Shown piece after piece: positions 23,826-35,358 of a DNA stretch of 64,000 nucleotides (the first letter of the stretch is position 1; every line of letters starts with the position of its first letter). A program made the position numbers and the translations under genes. Under the pieces are notes generated by a model, which made no database searches, was not told the DNA's origin, and saw only the letters and a list, made by a program, of their open reading frames with translations. The DNA is taken from contig NC_030856.1 of NCBI RefSeq assembly GCF_000208745.1, positions 15,850,782 to 15,914,781 of the forward strand. The letters run 5' to 3'. The DNA is from Theobroma cacao (lineage: Eukaryota > Streptophyta > Magnoliopsida > Malvales > Malvaceae).

Positions 23826-26762
23826 TGTCACGACCCGGTACACCCCTCTAGCCTGTGACAACAGCCGCGGTGTCCCGATAGACACTCATTTGCCCGGAAT
23901 GTCAATCCGAAACCCCGCAAGGCTTTACTATTAGTTTTTTCATTCCCTTGTGAGCAATCATTGTCAAATATCGTGTTCTAAAAGATTTTAAGCCGTTTCC
24001 AACTTAAAACAAATAAAATATAAATTTTTGTCTCACAGGGATATTTTGGTCATTTTTCTCAAAAATTTTGAAACTGGCTAAAATGTAATATACAAGTACA
24101 AAAGACATAATTCATAATCAAAATGAGTTTAAAAGTCTAAAATCTTCATTTAAAACGAAATTATGGTTATTTGAATATAATAAGAAAATAAAAGAAATAT
24201 TAAGTAAAATATTCTATTTTCTTATAAAACAATATTTATAGAGTTATACGTAAATAATTTTTGTAGCGTAAAAGCTAAATAAATTTATACATACTGCAGT
24301 ACAGTAAGCCAAAATATTTAATTTAATTTACAATAACAAGAAGGCCCCCGAATAAACAAAAGTAAAGAGAACTGTGAACTTACGGTTTAGAAAATGCAGA
24401 TTCCTCGGTAGTCCTTGATGAGGTCAGCTATCTATAGTCTATACTGAACCTGAAATGGGTGGAAAGGAGGGTGGTGAGATTGTAAAATTCCAATGAGTAA
24501 ACAGACATCATCATAAACATCTAGAGTTGAGTACATGGAGACAATAAAGTAAATCATCATAAACTGGGTTATAGCATTAGAACACATTTTGTTCAAAACA
24601 CGTAAAGAGGCTTATGAATCTCATAAAAACTAGGCTTGTGCCATAAATCCATTCTCAAGGACACTTTGGCCGAGGCATCCTACCGAGACCGCCAAGGCTA
24701 TTAAAATTCACATTTCACATAAATCATGTTTTTGTTTTGAAAACATAGTCGTTCCTTGGCGTTGGCTGAGTTCCCCCTCACGTGGTGGTTTAGCGTGAAG
24801 TGAACCCTAAACTTTACTCCAGGAGATACCCTACGCGCCTCTCCGTTCGAGGTAAGAATATAATGGGATTTACCGTGCCCCTCTAAAAGGCTGGTCCATA
24901 GAAACCCCCTACTGTAATGATTAATTAATATATAATCCACCATATAATAAAACTCAATAACATGATATGGCAATTTTGTAATTCGTAGTTTTTCAAGGTA
25001 ACCAAACAATTCGCATTTCAATACAATTGCCAACTAGCCAATCATGCTCGATTTATCATAAGCCAGTTAATTTAAACAATCAAATTGCCACAATTAACAG
25101 TCTCCGTGTACTCTATTTTTCAAAATCACTATTAATTTCAAAACAATTTATAATTTAATTTCATTGAAACTCATTTATTCATAAAACATGAAAATTTATC
25201 TTTTTAAATTCCTTTTTCCATAGAATTCATGAAAGCATCTAAAAACCACCCTAGATAATTAAAATGACAGTAAGTTTACTCACAATGTCTAGAATGCAGA
25301 CTTTCGAAGCACTCTGTCTACTGGTCCTCGGATGCAATTTCCTTGCCTTTATCGGAGGACTCACCACCTTGACACAGTACAAAATCGAGAGTTTCACCAA
25401 GTTGGTACTAAATCAAAATTAAACTAATTTAGACTACCAATGCATGATATGGAATGCAAAAATGCACTGGTAACTATCTAAACCCGGTATTGGCCTAATT
25501 CGTCTTATCACCCGATTAAATTCCTAACGGGTCCGTTTAAACTCCAATTTAATTCTTTTCAGTTTCTATACCTCAATTGCACCCAAATTGACTTAATGTC
25601 CCTCAGTGTGGTGCAAATTATCAGTCTCGATAGCAAATTACGAAAATACCCCTAGTGGGTAAAAATTCGTATTTTTGCTCCGAAAATTCCCATTATTTTT
25701 CTAGGCTCATAATTCATCATTTCTTAACCAATTCTCCTAGAATAAAAATCAAACTCATCCTCACTAATACATGGTAAATTCGGCCATTAATGGTTGTGGG
25801 AGAAAATAAATTCTTTTCTTGTTGTTTTGTTTCTAAATATGCTAAACTAACTAAAAACACTAACATAACTTAAAATCAAATTAATCTAACAACTTTCTCT
25901 CTCCTAACCCATTTTGATCAGCCAACAATTCATCATAAAAACATGTAATTTAAGCATGGAAAATAAAGAGAAATGCTTAAGGAAAATAGATTTCAAGCTT
26001 AAGTTGAAAAATCCTACCTTTTTCACTTGTTTTCCTTGATTTTCCACACTTTTTCTCTTGAAATTCCTCACCTAGGTTTTGTTTTTCCTTTCTTTCCCTC
26101 TCTTCCTTGCTTGGCCGAATATTTGGGGAATAATGGGCTGATTTATGCTGATTTTTAAGTTAAATAATAAAATATCCTAAGCTTGACACATGGCATTTTC
26201 TAATTGGTCCATTTTTAAAATTTTAAAAATTTAAACATTTTATCTCCACCACATGATTAGTCAAAGGTAAAAAATCAGAATAAAGGAAGACCATGTGCTG
26301 GAAAAAATATCTTGGTGGTGGAAAATTACAATTTTGCCCCTAGGGTGGTAAAATTACCATTTTACCCCTATACTCCAAATTATAATGAAATTAAAATTTT
26401 TCACTTCTAAACCTCAAATCATACTCCATTAAGTGAAATGGGGCCAAAAAAAATCTTTTCTAAAACTCTTATTTTGTCTCCAAGTGGCAAATGACCATTT
26501 TACCCCTAGATAGTGAAAATTCTGATTTGACTCCAAATTGATCCTCAAGCTCCGAATTACCATTTTGAGTCATCTTTGGATTGTAACGCTCTTAATCTCA
26601 CCTTAAAATTCCTATTTGATCTAGTTCGAGGATTAAATCAACTTTGTTGTACCTTTAGGTACAATACAGACTTTTGTAAATTTTTTGAGACTCTCCTAGC
26701 ATGCAATCATGCTATCATCACATGTATGTAATGACTAGTATTTTATAAGGTCGGGCTTTACA
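23826..26762 (-). repeat. solo LTR of the array's gypsy family, inverted
   Basis: On the complement it begins TGTAAAGCCCGACCTTAT and ends CCGGGTCGTGACA, as do the array LTRs (TGTAAAACCCGACC...GGGTCGTGACA). Internal landmarks match in order: the CCAAT and CAYGTG area near 26170-26220, the block around the CGGCCAAnGCCAAGGAACG-type sequence (24750-24770), and GGGGGCC before the end. It is flanked by GTTAT (23821-23825) and ATTAT (26763-26767), a 5-bp target duplication with one mismatch. Length is 2937 bp. Confidence 0.85.
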
Positions 26763-26769
26763 ATTATAA

Positions 26770-27178
26770 TGTCACGACCCGAAACTCCCATTGGGCCCGT
26801 GACAACCGCCGCAATGTCCCGATAAGCACTCATTACCCCGAATGCCGATCGGAACCCTGCAAGGCTTAGCATCAACTTTCGCATCTCCCAGGTGAGTGAC
26901 AGTTATTAAATCTCACATTTCAAGAAATCATAAGTCATTTCCAACTCAAAATAATAAAATATTATTTTCTAGCTCACAAGGAAATTTTTGTCTTTTTTCT
27001 TCAAAAATACCGAAACCCACCAAAAATATGGTGGAAAAGATAAATATGTTCATACATACTTTAAATCAAATAACTAAAGTATAAAATTACTTTTACAATG
27101 ACACGTGGGCCCCCAACTGACTAAGAAGATGTAGGGTTACGAACCCTTACTTTCTAGGATGCAACTCCGAGATTAATT
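26770..27178 (-). repeat. fragment of a second inverted LTR of a related family
   Basis: From 26770 it begins TGTCACGACCCGAAACTCCC, the complement of the family's LTR 3' end, and continues in LTR order for about 400 bp before being cut by LTR1 at 27179. It starts only seven bases after the inverted solo LTR. The frame at 26896-27084 is a chance ORF. Confidence 0.7.
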
Positions 27179-30100
27179 GTAAAAGCTAACCCTATAAACA
27201 CATGTCATGACATACATGCACTGAGTAGTAGGTTATTATGCTACGAAAAGCACCTAAGAATAGACGAAACTCGGTATTGTACCTAATGGTATACTTGAGT
27301 TGATTTAACCTCGAACTAGTTCAAATAGGAATTGTAGGATGAAATTTAATAGTTTATAGTCAAGAAATGACTAAAATGATTGTTCGGAGTTCGAGGGTTC
27401 ATTTGGGGTAAAATTAAAAATTTGGATGTTTAGGGGCAAAATCATCATTTTGCCACCTAAGATAATAATTTGATCATGGAGTGAAATTTTTTATCAAGAT
27501 TAACTATTTGGAGTATAATTTAATGATAGGAAGTGAAAAAGTTTAATTCTGGTGATTCTTGGAGTGTAGGGGCAAAATCGTAATTTTACCACTCGCGGAC
27601 AAAATTTGAGATTTTGAGAGAATTTAGATCAAATTTGACAAATTGGAGAATGGTATGAGTATAAGGGATGAAAAATATGTCTATGGGATAATTTTTCAGT
27701 TTTTTGGGCAAAAATGAAATTTTTCACTTTTACGGGGGCAAAAGTGTAAATTTCAAAAATTACTCCATCGAGACTTTGGATAAGTCTGAGAATTTTATCT
27801 AAGCTATGGATATGTGGGACAAATGTATGGTGAAAATTTGAAAACAAATGGATGAAATTTTAAAAATAGGCCAATGGGAAAGTGACACGTGGCATTTTTT
27901 TTAACAAAATAATATTATTTTAATGAAAAGTCAGCCCATTTAAACCCCATTTTAAGTGCTGGCCGGCTATAAGGAAGAACAAGAGAGGAAATAGAGAGGC
28001 AAGGAAGAAAAAAAGAAAAACCAAAGAGAAACAAGAAAATTCAAAGGGGAATTCGCGTTTTTCGCCCGTTTACATGTCTAACGGTAAGATTTTTCGATTT
28101 TAGCTTGATTTCTATCTTTCCTATGCCTTTATTTCCATTAACATGCTTGAGGAGAGAGATCAAAAAGTGATATCAAGGGCTGGACGAAATTCTAGGGGAG
28201 AGAAATTGAAATTTTTAGGTTTTGATTTTTAGTTAAATTGATAGTTTTAGTTAGTTAAATGTGTTTAGAAATTAAATTGGGCAAGAAATCATTAAATTTT
28301 CACAATACCCACTCTTGGCTGGATGCTCAATGCTGTACAATGATGATGAATTGATTTTATTCTAAGGGAAATGAAGAGAAAATGATGAAAAACGATTAAA
28401 CGTGATAGAAAAACAAAGTAGAAAATTAACCGAGTTAATGTCCCATTTTTGGCCGAATTTTCCAAGGAAGGGAGTGAGCTGATTTTGTTGTTTTTAGAAG
28501 GTTATTGGCTGATATTTAATGGTTAGAAATGTTGGAGAGAGAATGGGATGATTTAGAGCTAAAATGGAGCGCGTTAGCAATTTATCGGGCAAAGTGCCAA
28601 AAATAGGTTAATACCGCGTTTAAGCCGTTTTAGGCTATTGCATTTCATACCATGCATTAGTATAGGATTTAAGTTAATTATATAGTGATTTAGCATCAAT
28701 GTGATGAATTGTGTAAATTTTTGTAATGTGTCTAGGAGGAGAGCCTTCCGGAAAAGGCAAAGAAGTCGTACCCGACGAGTAGTGATCGGGGCGCTTAGAA
28801 AGCTTTTAGTTTGTACAAACGGTGAGTAAACTTATTATTATTGTAAATTATCTAGAGTTTATTTTAAATGCCCTTTATGTATTTTATGAAATGAGAACGA
28901 GATTAAAACGGGATTTTTGATGTTTTAGGAATAAATGTGACAAATAAAAATATATTGTATTGATTATGAAATTGAGTAATTGGAGGCTACAAATTGACTT
29001 GAAAAATATATATTTTCCTAGGAATGGCTTATGAGAAATGAGTATATGTGGCTATATTTTGTGAATGCATTGGGAAATTTATGTAAGTTGTTTTACTATG
29101 CAGGCTGGATAAATAAATAAAAGCCACGTTATACTGTCGAAATTTTATTAAAATTGGTGGGTTAGTCACTGCAGTGACGGGTTTCCGTGGACTGCCTATT
29201 AGAGGGGCACGGTAAACCCAGTTATATAGTTACTCCGGTTGTAGAGGCGAGGAGGGTAACTCCTGGGGTAGTATTAGAGCTCACTTCACGTCGAACCCCC
29301 ACGTGAATGTGTAACTCGGCCAACGCCAAGGAACGGCTGGTTTTAAAAATAAAAATGTGTTTCACGTGTGAATATTTTAACACCCTTGGCGGACTCGGTT
29401 AGATGCCTCGGCCAAGGTATCCCCGAGGATTAGTTTTGGCTTGAGCCTTGTTTTAATAAAAGACATAAGCCTTAACAACTGTTTTGGTAAATTACAAATA
29501 TTTTATGGTTTAAGAAATAAATTGAAAACATTATGAAATGGGTTGAAATTTGTTGTTTAAACTTGCCTCCATTTTACTCGCCTTTAGATATTTATGATAA
29601 TGTCTGTTTACTCATTGGGATTGCAAAATCTCACCCAACTCCTTTCCACCCATTTCAGGTTCAGTATAGACTGTAGATAGCTGATCTCATCGAGGACTAC
29701 CATTGGATCTGCATTTTCCAAACCGTAGGTTCACAGTCCTCTTTACTTTTGTTTATTCGGGGGCCCTCTTGTTATTGTAAATTAAATTAAATATTTTGGC
29801 TTACTGTATTTCAGTATGTATAAATTTATTTAGCTTTTACGCTATAAAAATTATTCACGTATAACTCTATAAATATTGTTTTATAAGAAAATAGAATATT
29901 TTCCTTAATATTTCTTTTATTTTCTTATTATATTCAAATAACCGTAATTTCGTTTTAAATGAAGATTTTAGACTTTTAAACTCATTTTGAATATGAATTA
30001 TGTGTTTTGTACTTGTATATTACGTTTTAGCCAGTTTCGAAATTTTTGAGAAAAAAATGACCAAAATACCCCTGTGTGGCGAAAATTTTATTTTGATTGT

Positions 30101-30281
30101 TTTTGATCTAAAATAGTATATATTCTCTAAAAACTCGATATTTAACAATGATTGCTCACAGGAAAGGAAAGAAACTGATATGTAAGCCTTGCGGGGTTCC
30201 GGTTGGCATTCCGGATAATGAGTGTCAATCGGGACGTCGCGGCGATTGTCATGGGCCTGAGGGAGGTTCCGGGTCGTGACA
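27179..30281 (+). repeat. LTR1, mosaic left-hand LTR of the array
   Basis: TGTAAAAGCTAACC to GGGTCGTGACA, 3103 bp. Its first 970 bp differ from LTR2-LTR4 at about 5-6% of positions by eye, with small indels. From about 28150 to the end I see no difference. Promoter features are listed at 27870-27893. It contains several GGGGCAAAATNGTNATTTTGCC-like quasi-palindromes (27419-27760). Confidence 0.9.
27870..27893 (+). promoter_or_regulatory. CCAAT box and G-box/ABRE in the LTR promoter
   Basis: GCCAATGGG is followed within ten bases by GACACGTGGC, a perfect G-box core (CACGTG) in an ABRE context (ACGTGGC), bound in plants by bZIP factors. A TATA-like CTATAAGG stands about 75 bp downstream at 27967-27974 in LTR1; LTR2-LTR5 have CCATAAGG there. 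Confidence 0.5.
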
Positions 30282-30288
30282 ATTCTAT

Positions 30289-30300
30289 TGGTATCAGAGC
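30289..30300 (+). promoter_or_regulatory. primer binding site, unit 1
   Basis: TGGTATCAGAGC, the exact complement of the plant initiator-methionine tRNA 3' end, lies seven bases after the LTR's terminal CA. It primes minus-strand cDNA. Confidence 0.92.
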
Positions 30301-30462
30301 TTTTGGTTTTAAAGATAAGAGTTTTTGGTTTTAAAGTGGTTTTAAAAAATTACAATATCAGTGTGGCCCCGGATTAAGTTAAGTTAGGTTGAATAGAATG
30401 CATGCATTTTCATATAGAGCCTAAGGTTCCCTAAGCTTGCTCGTTTTCTCTTATAGATTATT

Positions 30463-33400
30463 ATGCCTCCTCGACGCGGACGCCCACCTCTCACTAGATC
30501 GGTTGGGAGGGGAAAAGGTCGTTCCCAACGTCGTCAGCTAGATGCAGTAGGGGAAGAATCGGCTGCGTCTACCATTCGGGCAGCACCTACTGCTGAGCAG
30601 GCCGATAGTCCTCCACATCCTCCACCTCCTCCGCCACCTACGGGTATTCCCACCATGCCTACTGAGGCAGCACAGGCATTGGCAGCTTTCTTTACCGCAA
30701 TGGCTGGTGGAGCTCCGACTGGTCAAGTTCCACCTATAGTACCACCAGTTACTCCTTTAGTTCCACCACCGGTACAAGATGTATCCATTTCCAAGAAGCT
30801 AAAGGAGGCTAGACAGCTCGGTTGTGTGTCTTTCACGGGTGAGTTGGATGCCACTGTGGCAAAGGACTGGATTAATCAGGTTTCAGAGACTCTCTCTGAT
30901 ATGAGATTAGACGACGACATGAAGCTGATGGTGGCTACGAGATTATTAGAGAAGAGGGCTCGTACTTGGTGGAATTCGGTGAAGTCCCGTTCCGCTACTC
31001 CTCAGACATGGTCTGATTTTCTCAGGGAATTCGATGGTCAGTATTTCACTTATTTCCATCAGAAAGAAAAGAAGAGAGAATTTCTGAGTTTGAAACAGGG
31101 AAATCTAACTGTAGAGGAGTACGAGACTCGTTTTAACGAGTTGATGTTATATGTGCCGGATCTGGTGAAATCTGAGCAGGATCAGGCCAGTTATTTCGAG
31201 GAAGGGCTCCGTAATGAGATTAGAGAGCGGATGACAGTGACTGGTAGGGAGCCGCATAAGGAGGTGGTACAGATGGCTTTACGAGCTGAGAAGCTCGCGA
31301 CTGAGAATAGGAGGATTCGGACTGAGTTTGCAAAAAGGAGGAATCCTGGTATGTCTTCTAGTCAGCCAGTAAAAAGAGGCAAGGACTCAGCGATTTCAGG
31401 GAGTACTACTTCTGTTTCCGTGACATCTCCTCGACCTCCATTTCCACCATCACAACAGAGACCTTCGAGGTTTAGCAGATCTGCTATGACTGGTTCTGGG
31501 AAGAGTTTCGGAGGTTCTGACAGATGCAGAAATTGTGGGAATTATCATAGTGGGCTATGTAGAGAGCCAACAAGATGTTTCCAATGTGGACAGACGGGTC
31601 ATATTAGGAGTAATTGCCCACGGTTAGGACGAGCCACGGTAGTTGCATCATCTTCACCAGCTCGCACTGATATACAGAGGAGAGATTCTTCTGGGTTGCC
31701 ACCGAGACAGGGAGTGGCCATACGGTCCGGTGTGGAGAGTAATACCCCGGCACATCCACCTTCGAGACCACAGACTCGTACCTCGACAAGAGTTTTCGCT
31801 GTGACGGAAGATGAGGCACAGGTCCGACCTGGAGCAGTGACAGGTACTATGTCTTTATTTGATAAAGATGCTTATGTTTTGATAGATTCTGGCTCAGATA
31901 GGTCTTATGTGAGCACCACATTTGCATCAATTGCTGATAGAAACTTGTCACCATTAGAGGAAGAAATTGTAATTCACACCCCTTTAGGAGAAAAGCTAGT
32001 TAGAAACAGTTGTTATAGAGACTGTGGGGTAAGGGTAGGCGAGGAAGAATTTAGGGGTGACTTAATTCCTCTAGAGATCCTGGATTTTGATCTAATATTG
32101 GGTATGGACTGGTTAACTGCACATCGGGCGAACGTGGATTGTTTCCGAAAGGAAGTTGTTCTTCGAAATTCGGAGGGAGCAGAGATTGTGTTTGTAGGGA
32201 AACGCCGAGTATTACCGTCCTGTGTAATCTCGGCCATCAAAGCTTCAAAATTAGTGCAGAAAGGGTATCCGACTTATTTGGCATACGTAATTGATACTTC
32301 AAAGGGGGAACCTAAGTTAGAGGATGTCCCGATAGTAAGTGAGTTTCCTGATGTATTTCCTGATGATTTACCGGGACTGCCTCCTGATCGAGAGCTTGAG
32401 TTCCCTATTGATTTACTTCCGGGTACCGCACCTATTTCTATCCCTCCATATAGAATGGCTCCGGCAGAGTTGAAGGAGTTGAAAGTACAATTGCAAGAGT
32501 TGGTGGACAAGGGTTTTATACGCCCTAGTATATCTCCATGGGGAGCACCGGTTTTATTTGTGAAAAAGAAAGACGGTACACTTCGGTTATGTATCGATTA
32601 CCGACAGCTTAACAGAATGACCATTAAGAACAAGTATCCGTTACCGAGGATTGATGATCTTTTCGATCAATTACAGGGAGCTACAGTGTTTTCCAAGGTT
32701 GATCTAAGGTCTGGGTATCATCAGTTGAGGATTAAAGAACAGGATGTACCCAAGACAGCGTTCAGGACTCGGTACGGTCATTATGAGTTCTTGGTCATGC
32801 CTTTCGGGTTAACTAACGCACCGGCAGCTTTTATGGATCTCATGAATAGGGTGTTCCACCCTTACTTGGACAAGTTTGTTATTGTGTTCATTGATGACAT
32901 ACTGGTTTACTCGAGAGATAATGATGAGCACGCTGCCCACTTGCGTATAGTATTACAAACTTTGAGGGAAAGACAGTTGTATGCAAAGTTTTCGAAGTGT
33001 GAGTTTTGGTTACAGGAAGTGGTATTCTTGGGACACGTAGTATCGAGAACTGGAATATATGTTGATCCTAAGAAAGTAGAGGCAATTTTACAATGGGAGC
33101 AACCTAAGACAGTGACGGAGATTCGTAGTTTCCTCGGATTAGCCGGTTATTATCGGAGGTTTGTTCAGGGGTTTTCCTTAATAGCAGCTCCTTTGACCCG
33201 TCTAACTCGTAAGGGAGTTAAGTTTGTGTGGGATGATGTTTGTGAGAATCGATTTCAGGAGCTAAAGAACCGGTTAACCTCCGCTCCCGTTTTAACACTT
33301 CCTGTTAATGGTAAGGGATTTGTAGTATATAGTGATGCCTCAAAGTTGGGGTTGGGGTGCGTATTGATGCAGGATGAAAAAGTTGTGGCTTATGCTTCTA

Positions 33401-34872
33401 GACAGCTAAAGAGGCATGAAGCAAATTACCCTACCCATGATTTAGAGTTAGCAGCAGTGGTGTTTGCTTTAAAAATCTGGAGGCATTACTTGTATGGTGA
33501 GCATTGTCGGATATTTACGGATCACAAGAGTTTAAAATATTTGCTCACCCAAAAGGAGCTTAATTTGAGGCAAAGGCGATGGTTGGAGTTGATAAAAGAT
33601 TATGACTTGGTGATAGACTATCATCCGGGAAAGGCGAACGTTGTAGCTGATGCCTTAAGTCGTAAGTCTTCATCGTCTTTAGCAGCACTTCAGAGTTGTT
33701 ATTTTCCAGCATTAATAGAGATGAAATCTCTTGGGGTCCAGTTGAGAAATGGTGAGGATGGATCCTTATTGGCAAACTTCATTGTGCGACCTTCGTTACT
33801 TAATCAGATCAAGGACATTCAGAGGTCTGATGATGAGTTAAGAAAAGAAATTCAAAAACTGACCGATGGGGGAGTTAGTGAGTTCAGATTTGGAGAGGAT
33901 AACGTCTTGATGTTTAAAGATCGAGTTTGTGTTCCTGAGGGAAACCAGTTGAGACAGGCGATCATGGAAGAAGCCCATTCATCTGCCTATGCATTACATC
34001 CCGGAAGCACCAAGATGTATAGGACTATCAGGGAGAATTATTGGTGGCCGGGTATGAAGCGAGACGTAGCAGAATTCGTAGCAAAGTGTCTCGTATGTCA
34101 GCAAGTTAAGGCGGAGCATCAGAGGCCAGCAGGTACACTTCAGTCTTTACCTGTTCCCGAGTGGAAATGGGAGCATGTAACTATGGATTTTGTTTTGGGA
34201 TTGCCGCGGACACAGAGGGGAAAGGATGCGATCTGGGTGATCGTAGATCGGTTGACTAAGTCCGCTCACTTTTTAGCTGTCCATAGTACATACTCTATTG
34301 AGAAGCTGGCTCAGCTCTATATAGATGAGATTGTGAGGCTACATGGAGTTCCCGTTTCTATAGTGTCAGACCGAGATCCTCGATTCACTTCTCGATTCTG
34401 GCCGAAATTTCAAGAAGCTCTCGGAACCAAATTGAAATTTAGCACTGCTTTTCACCCACAGACGGATGGTCAGTCAGAGAGGACTATCCAGACCTTGGAG
34501 GATATGTTACGGGCTTGTGTCATTGACTTTATTGGGAGTTGGGACAGACATTTGCCATTGGTGGAATTTGCTTACAACAATAGCTTTCAGTCTAGCATTG
34601 GTATGGCACCGTACGAAGCTTTATATGGAAGAAAATGTCGTACTCCACTCTGTTGGGATGAAGTAGGTGAAAGGAAGTTAGTGAGTGTGGAATTGATCGA
34701 GCTAACTAATGACAAGATCAAGGTTATACGAGAGAGGCTAAAGGTAGCCCAGGATAGGCAGAAGAGCTATGCAGATAAACGGAGAAAAGACTTGGAGTTT
34801 GAGATCGATGATAAAGTTTTTCTTAAGGTTTCTCCTTGGAAAGGTAATAATTTGAATACTTTGAAGTATTAA
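30463..34872 (+). CDS. Gag-Pol polyprotein, unit 1 (intact to integrase core)
   Basis: One open frame of 1469 codons. In order: basic N-terminus with an AT-hook-like RGRP (residues 6-9); proline run (52-59); Gag capsid domain about 110-290; zinc knuckles [12 protein letters not shown] (355-366) and [14 protein letters not shown] (372-385); aspartic protease with DSG at 475-477 and ILGMDW; reverse transcriptase with FIDD at 809-812; RNase H with D958, E995, D1020; integrase zinc finger H1172, H1179, C1209, C1212 and catalytic D1242, D1303, E1339 (D,D35E). All catalytic residues are present. It acts in cytoplasmic particles, then the nucleus. The frame ends in TAA at 34870, after nine residues of non-family sequence within the 84-bp interruption, so GPY/F and chromodomain lie in the next frame. 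The start ATG is the first in frame and 162 bp after the primer site. Confidence 0.95.
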   Translation: MPPRRGRPPLTRSVGRGKGRSQRRQLDAVGEESAASTIRAAPTAEQADSPPHPPPPPPPTGIPTMPTEAAQALAAFFTAMAGGAPTGQVPPIVPPVTPLVPPPVQDVSISKKLKEARQLGCVSFTGELDATVAKDWINQVSETLSDMRLDDDMKLMVATRLLEKRARTWWNSVKSRSATPQTWSDFLREFDGQYFTYFHQKEKKREFLSLKQGNLTVEEYETRFNELMLYVPDLVKSEQDQASYFEEGLRNEIRERMTVTGREPHKEVVQMALRAEKLATENRRIRTEFAKRRNPGMSSSQPVKRGKDSAISGSTTSVSVTSPRPPFPPSQQRPSRFSRSAMTGSGKSFGGSDRCRNCGNYHSGLCREPTRCFQCGQTGHIRSNCPRLGRATVVASSSPARTDIQRRDSSGLPPRQGVAIRSGVESNTPAHPPSRPQTRTSTRVFAVTEDEAQVRPGAVTGTMSLFDKDAYVLIDSGSDRSYVSTTFASIADRNLSPLEEEIVIHTPLGEKLVRNSCYRDCGVRVGEEEFRGDLIPLEILDFDLILGMDWLTAHRANVDCFRKEVVLRNSEGAEIVFVGKRRVLPSCVISAIKASKLVQKGYPTYLAYVIDTSKGEPKLEDVPIVSEFPDVFPDDLPGLPPDRELEFPIDLLPGTAPISIPPYRMAPAELKELKVQLQELVDKGFIRPSISPWGAPVLFVKKKDGTLRLCIDYRQLNRMTIKNKYPLPRIDDLFDQLQGATVFSKVDLRSGYHQLRIKEQDVPKTAFRTRYGHYEFLVMPFGLTNAPAAFMDLMNRVFHPYLDKFVIVFIDDILVYSRDNDEHAAHLRIVLQTLRERQLYAKFSKCEFWLQEVVFLGHVVSRTGIYVDPKKVEAILQWEQPKTVTEIRSFLGLAGYYRRFVQGFSLIAAPLTRLTRKGVKFVWDDVCENRFQELKNRLTSAPVLTLPVNGKGFVVYSDASKLGLGCVLMQDEKVVAYASRQLKRHEANYPTHDLELAAVVFALKIWRHYLYGEHCRIFTDHKSLKYLLTQKELNLRQRRWLELIKDYDLVIDYHPGKANVVADALSRKSSSSLAALQSCYFPALIEMKSLGVQLRNGEDGSLLANFIVRPSLLNQIKDIQRSDDELRKEIQKLTDGGVSEFRFGEDNVLMFKDRVCVPEGNQLRQAIMEEAHSSAYALHPGSTKMYRTIRENYWWPGMKRDVAEFVAKCLVCQQVKAEHQRPAGTLQSLPVPEWKWEHVTMDFVLGLPRTQRGKDAIWVIVDRLTKSAHFLAVHSTYSIEKLAQLYIDEIVRLHGVPVSIVSDRDPRFTSRFWPKFQEALGTKLKFSTAFHPQTDGQSERTIQTLEDMLRACVIDFIGSWDRHLPLVEFAYNNSFQSSIGMAPYEALYGRKCRTPLCWDEVGERKLVSVELIELTNDKIKVIRERLKVAQDRQKSYADKRRKDLEFEIDDKVFLKVSPWKGNNLNTLKY

Positions 34873-34927
34873 ATCTTATTGATTATACTATCATGATAAA
34901 TTATGGTGTTTTATTGGATAATGAAAG
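34844..34927 (+). other. 84-bp in-frame interruption of pol, possible intron (unit 1)
   Basis: The insert splits the integrase C-terminal part. It starts GTAATAAT after AAAG and ends GAAAG before GT, so it obeys GT-AG. It is very AT-rich and its length is a multiple of three. Without splicing it adds stops at 34870-34872, 34894-34896 and 34897-34899. A 7-bp direct repeat GAAAGGT (34839-34845, 34923-34929) flanks it, which also fits a small insertion with target duplication. Removing it leaves both flanks in one frame. It has a 7-bp hairpin AATACTT-TG-AAGTATT (34854-34869). Confidence 0.55.
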
Positions 34928-35319
34928 GTGTGATTCGATTTGCGAAGAGGGGAAAGCTCAACCCGAGATATATTGGACCATTCCGAATCATTGAAAGGAT
35001 TGGACCAGTGGCTTATCGGTTAGAATTACCTCCGGAGTTAGATCGGATCCACAACGTTTTCCATGTCTCCATGCTTAAGAAATATGTACCAGATCCCTCT
35101 CACGTCCTCGAAGCACCTCCGATCGAGTTGCATGACGATTTGAAGTTCGAGGTACAACCTGTGAGTATCTTGGATCGAAAGGATCGAGTACTGAGAAACA
35201 AGAGTATTTCAATGGTCAAAGTGTTGTGGAAAAGTGCTCGAATGGAGGAAATGACATGGGAAGTAGAGCATCAGATGAGGAACCAATACCCGCATCTATT
35301 TGTCGAATCTGGTAAGTGA
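34903..35319 (+). CDS. integrase C-terminus (GPY/F) and chromodomain, unit 1
   Basis: This 138-codon frame is in phase with Gag-Pol and is its natural end. The first seven or so codons belong to the interruption. The GPF of the GPY/F module is at residues 25-27, followed by the conserved [12 protein letters not shown]. Residues 83-133 form the chromodomain-like part ([23 protein letters not shown]), which in chromoviruses steers integration to particular chromatin. The ATG at 34903 lies inside the insert, so independent translation is doubtful; expression most likely needs splicing. Copies in units 2-4 are identical in protein. Confidence 0.85.
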   Translation: MVFYWIMKGVIRFAKRGKLNPRYIGPFRIIERIGPVAYRLELPPELDRIHNVFHVSMLKKYVPDPSHVLEAPPIELHDDLKFEVQPVSILDRKDRVLRNKSISMVKVLWKSARMEEMTWEVEHQMRNQYPHLFVESGK

Positions 35320-35344
35320 AATTTTGAGGTCAAAATTTTATTTT

Positions 35345-35355
35345 AAGGGGGGTAG
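35345..35355 (+). promoter_or_regulatory. polypurine tract, unit 1
   Basis: AAGGGGGGTAG ends three bases before the TG of LTR2. It is the plus-strand primer region. Confidence 0.75.
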
Positions 35356-35358
35356 AAT

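Larger units (their letters stand above)
30282..35358 (+). mobile_element. internal region of array unit 1
   Basis: Contains primer site, 162-bp leader, Gag-Pol, 84-bp interruption, integrase C-terminus with chromodomain, and polypurine tract. Units 2-4 occupy 38462-43538, 46642-51718 and 54822-59898 with the same layout. Confidence 0.93.

Noticed and set aside
24701..25033. 110-codon minus-strand ORF
   Set aside because: Lies within the inverted solo LTR in LTR sense; the equivalent region of the array LTRs is not open.
30538..30726. Small minus-strand and alternative-frame ORFs within Gag-Pol (62-78 codons, all four units)
   Set aside because: They are shadows of the Gag-Pol frame. In unit 4 the silent patch changes the overlapping plus-strand shadow (59006-59206) but not Gag-Pol, which shows which frame is selected.
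34903..35319. A separate gene for the 138-codon frame
   Set aside because: It is in phase with Gag-Pol, its ATG is inside the 84-bp insert, and it is the normal C-terminus of this integrase type. I list it as part of pol.
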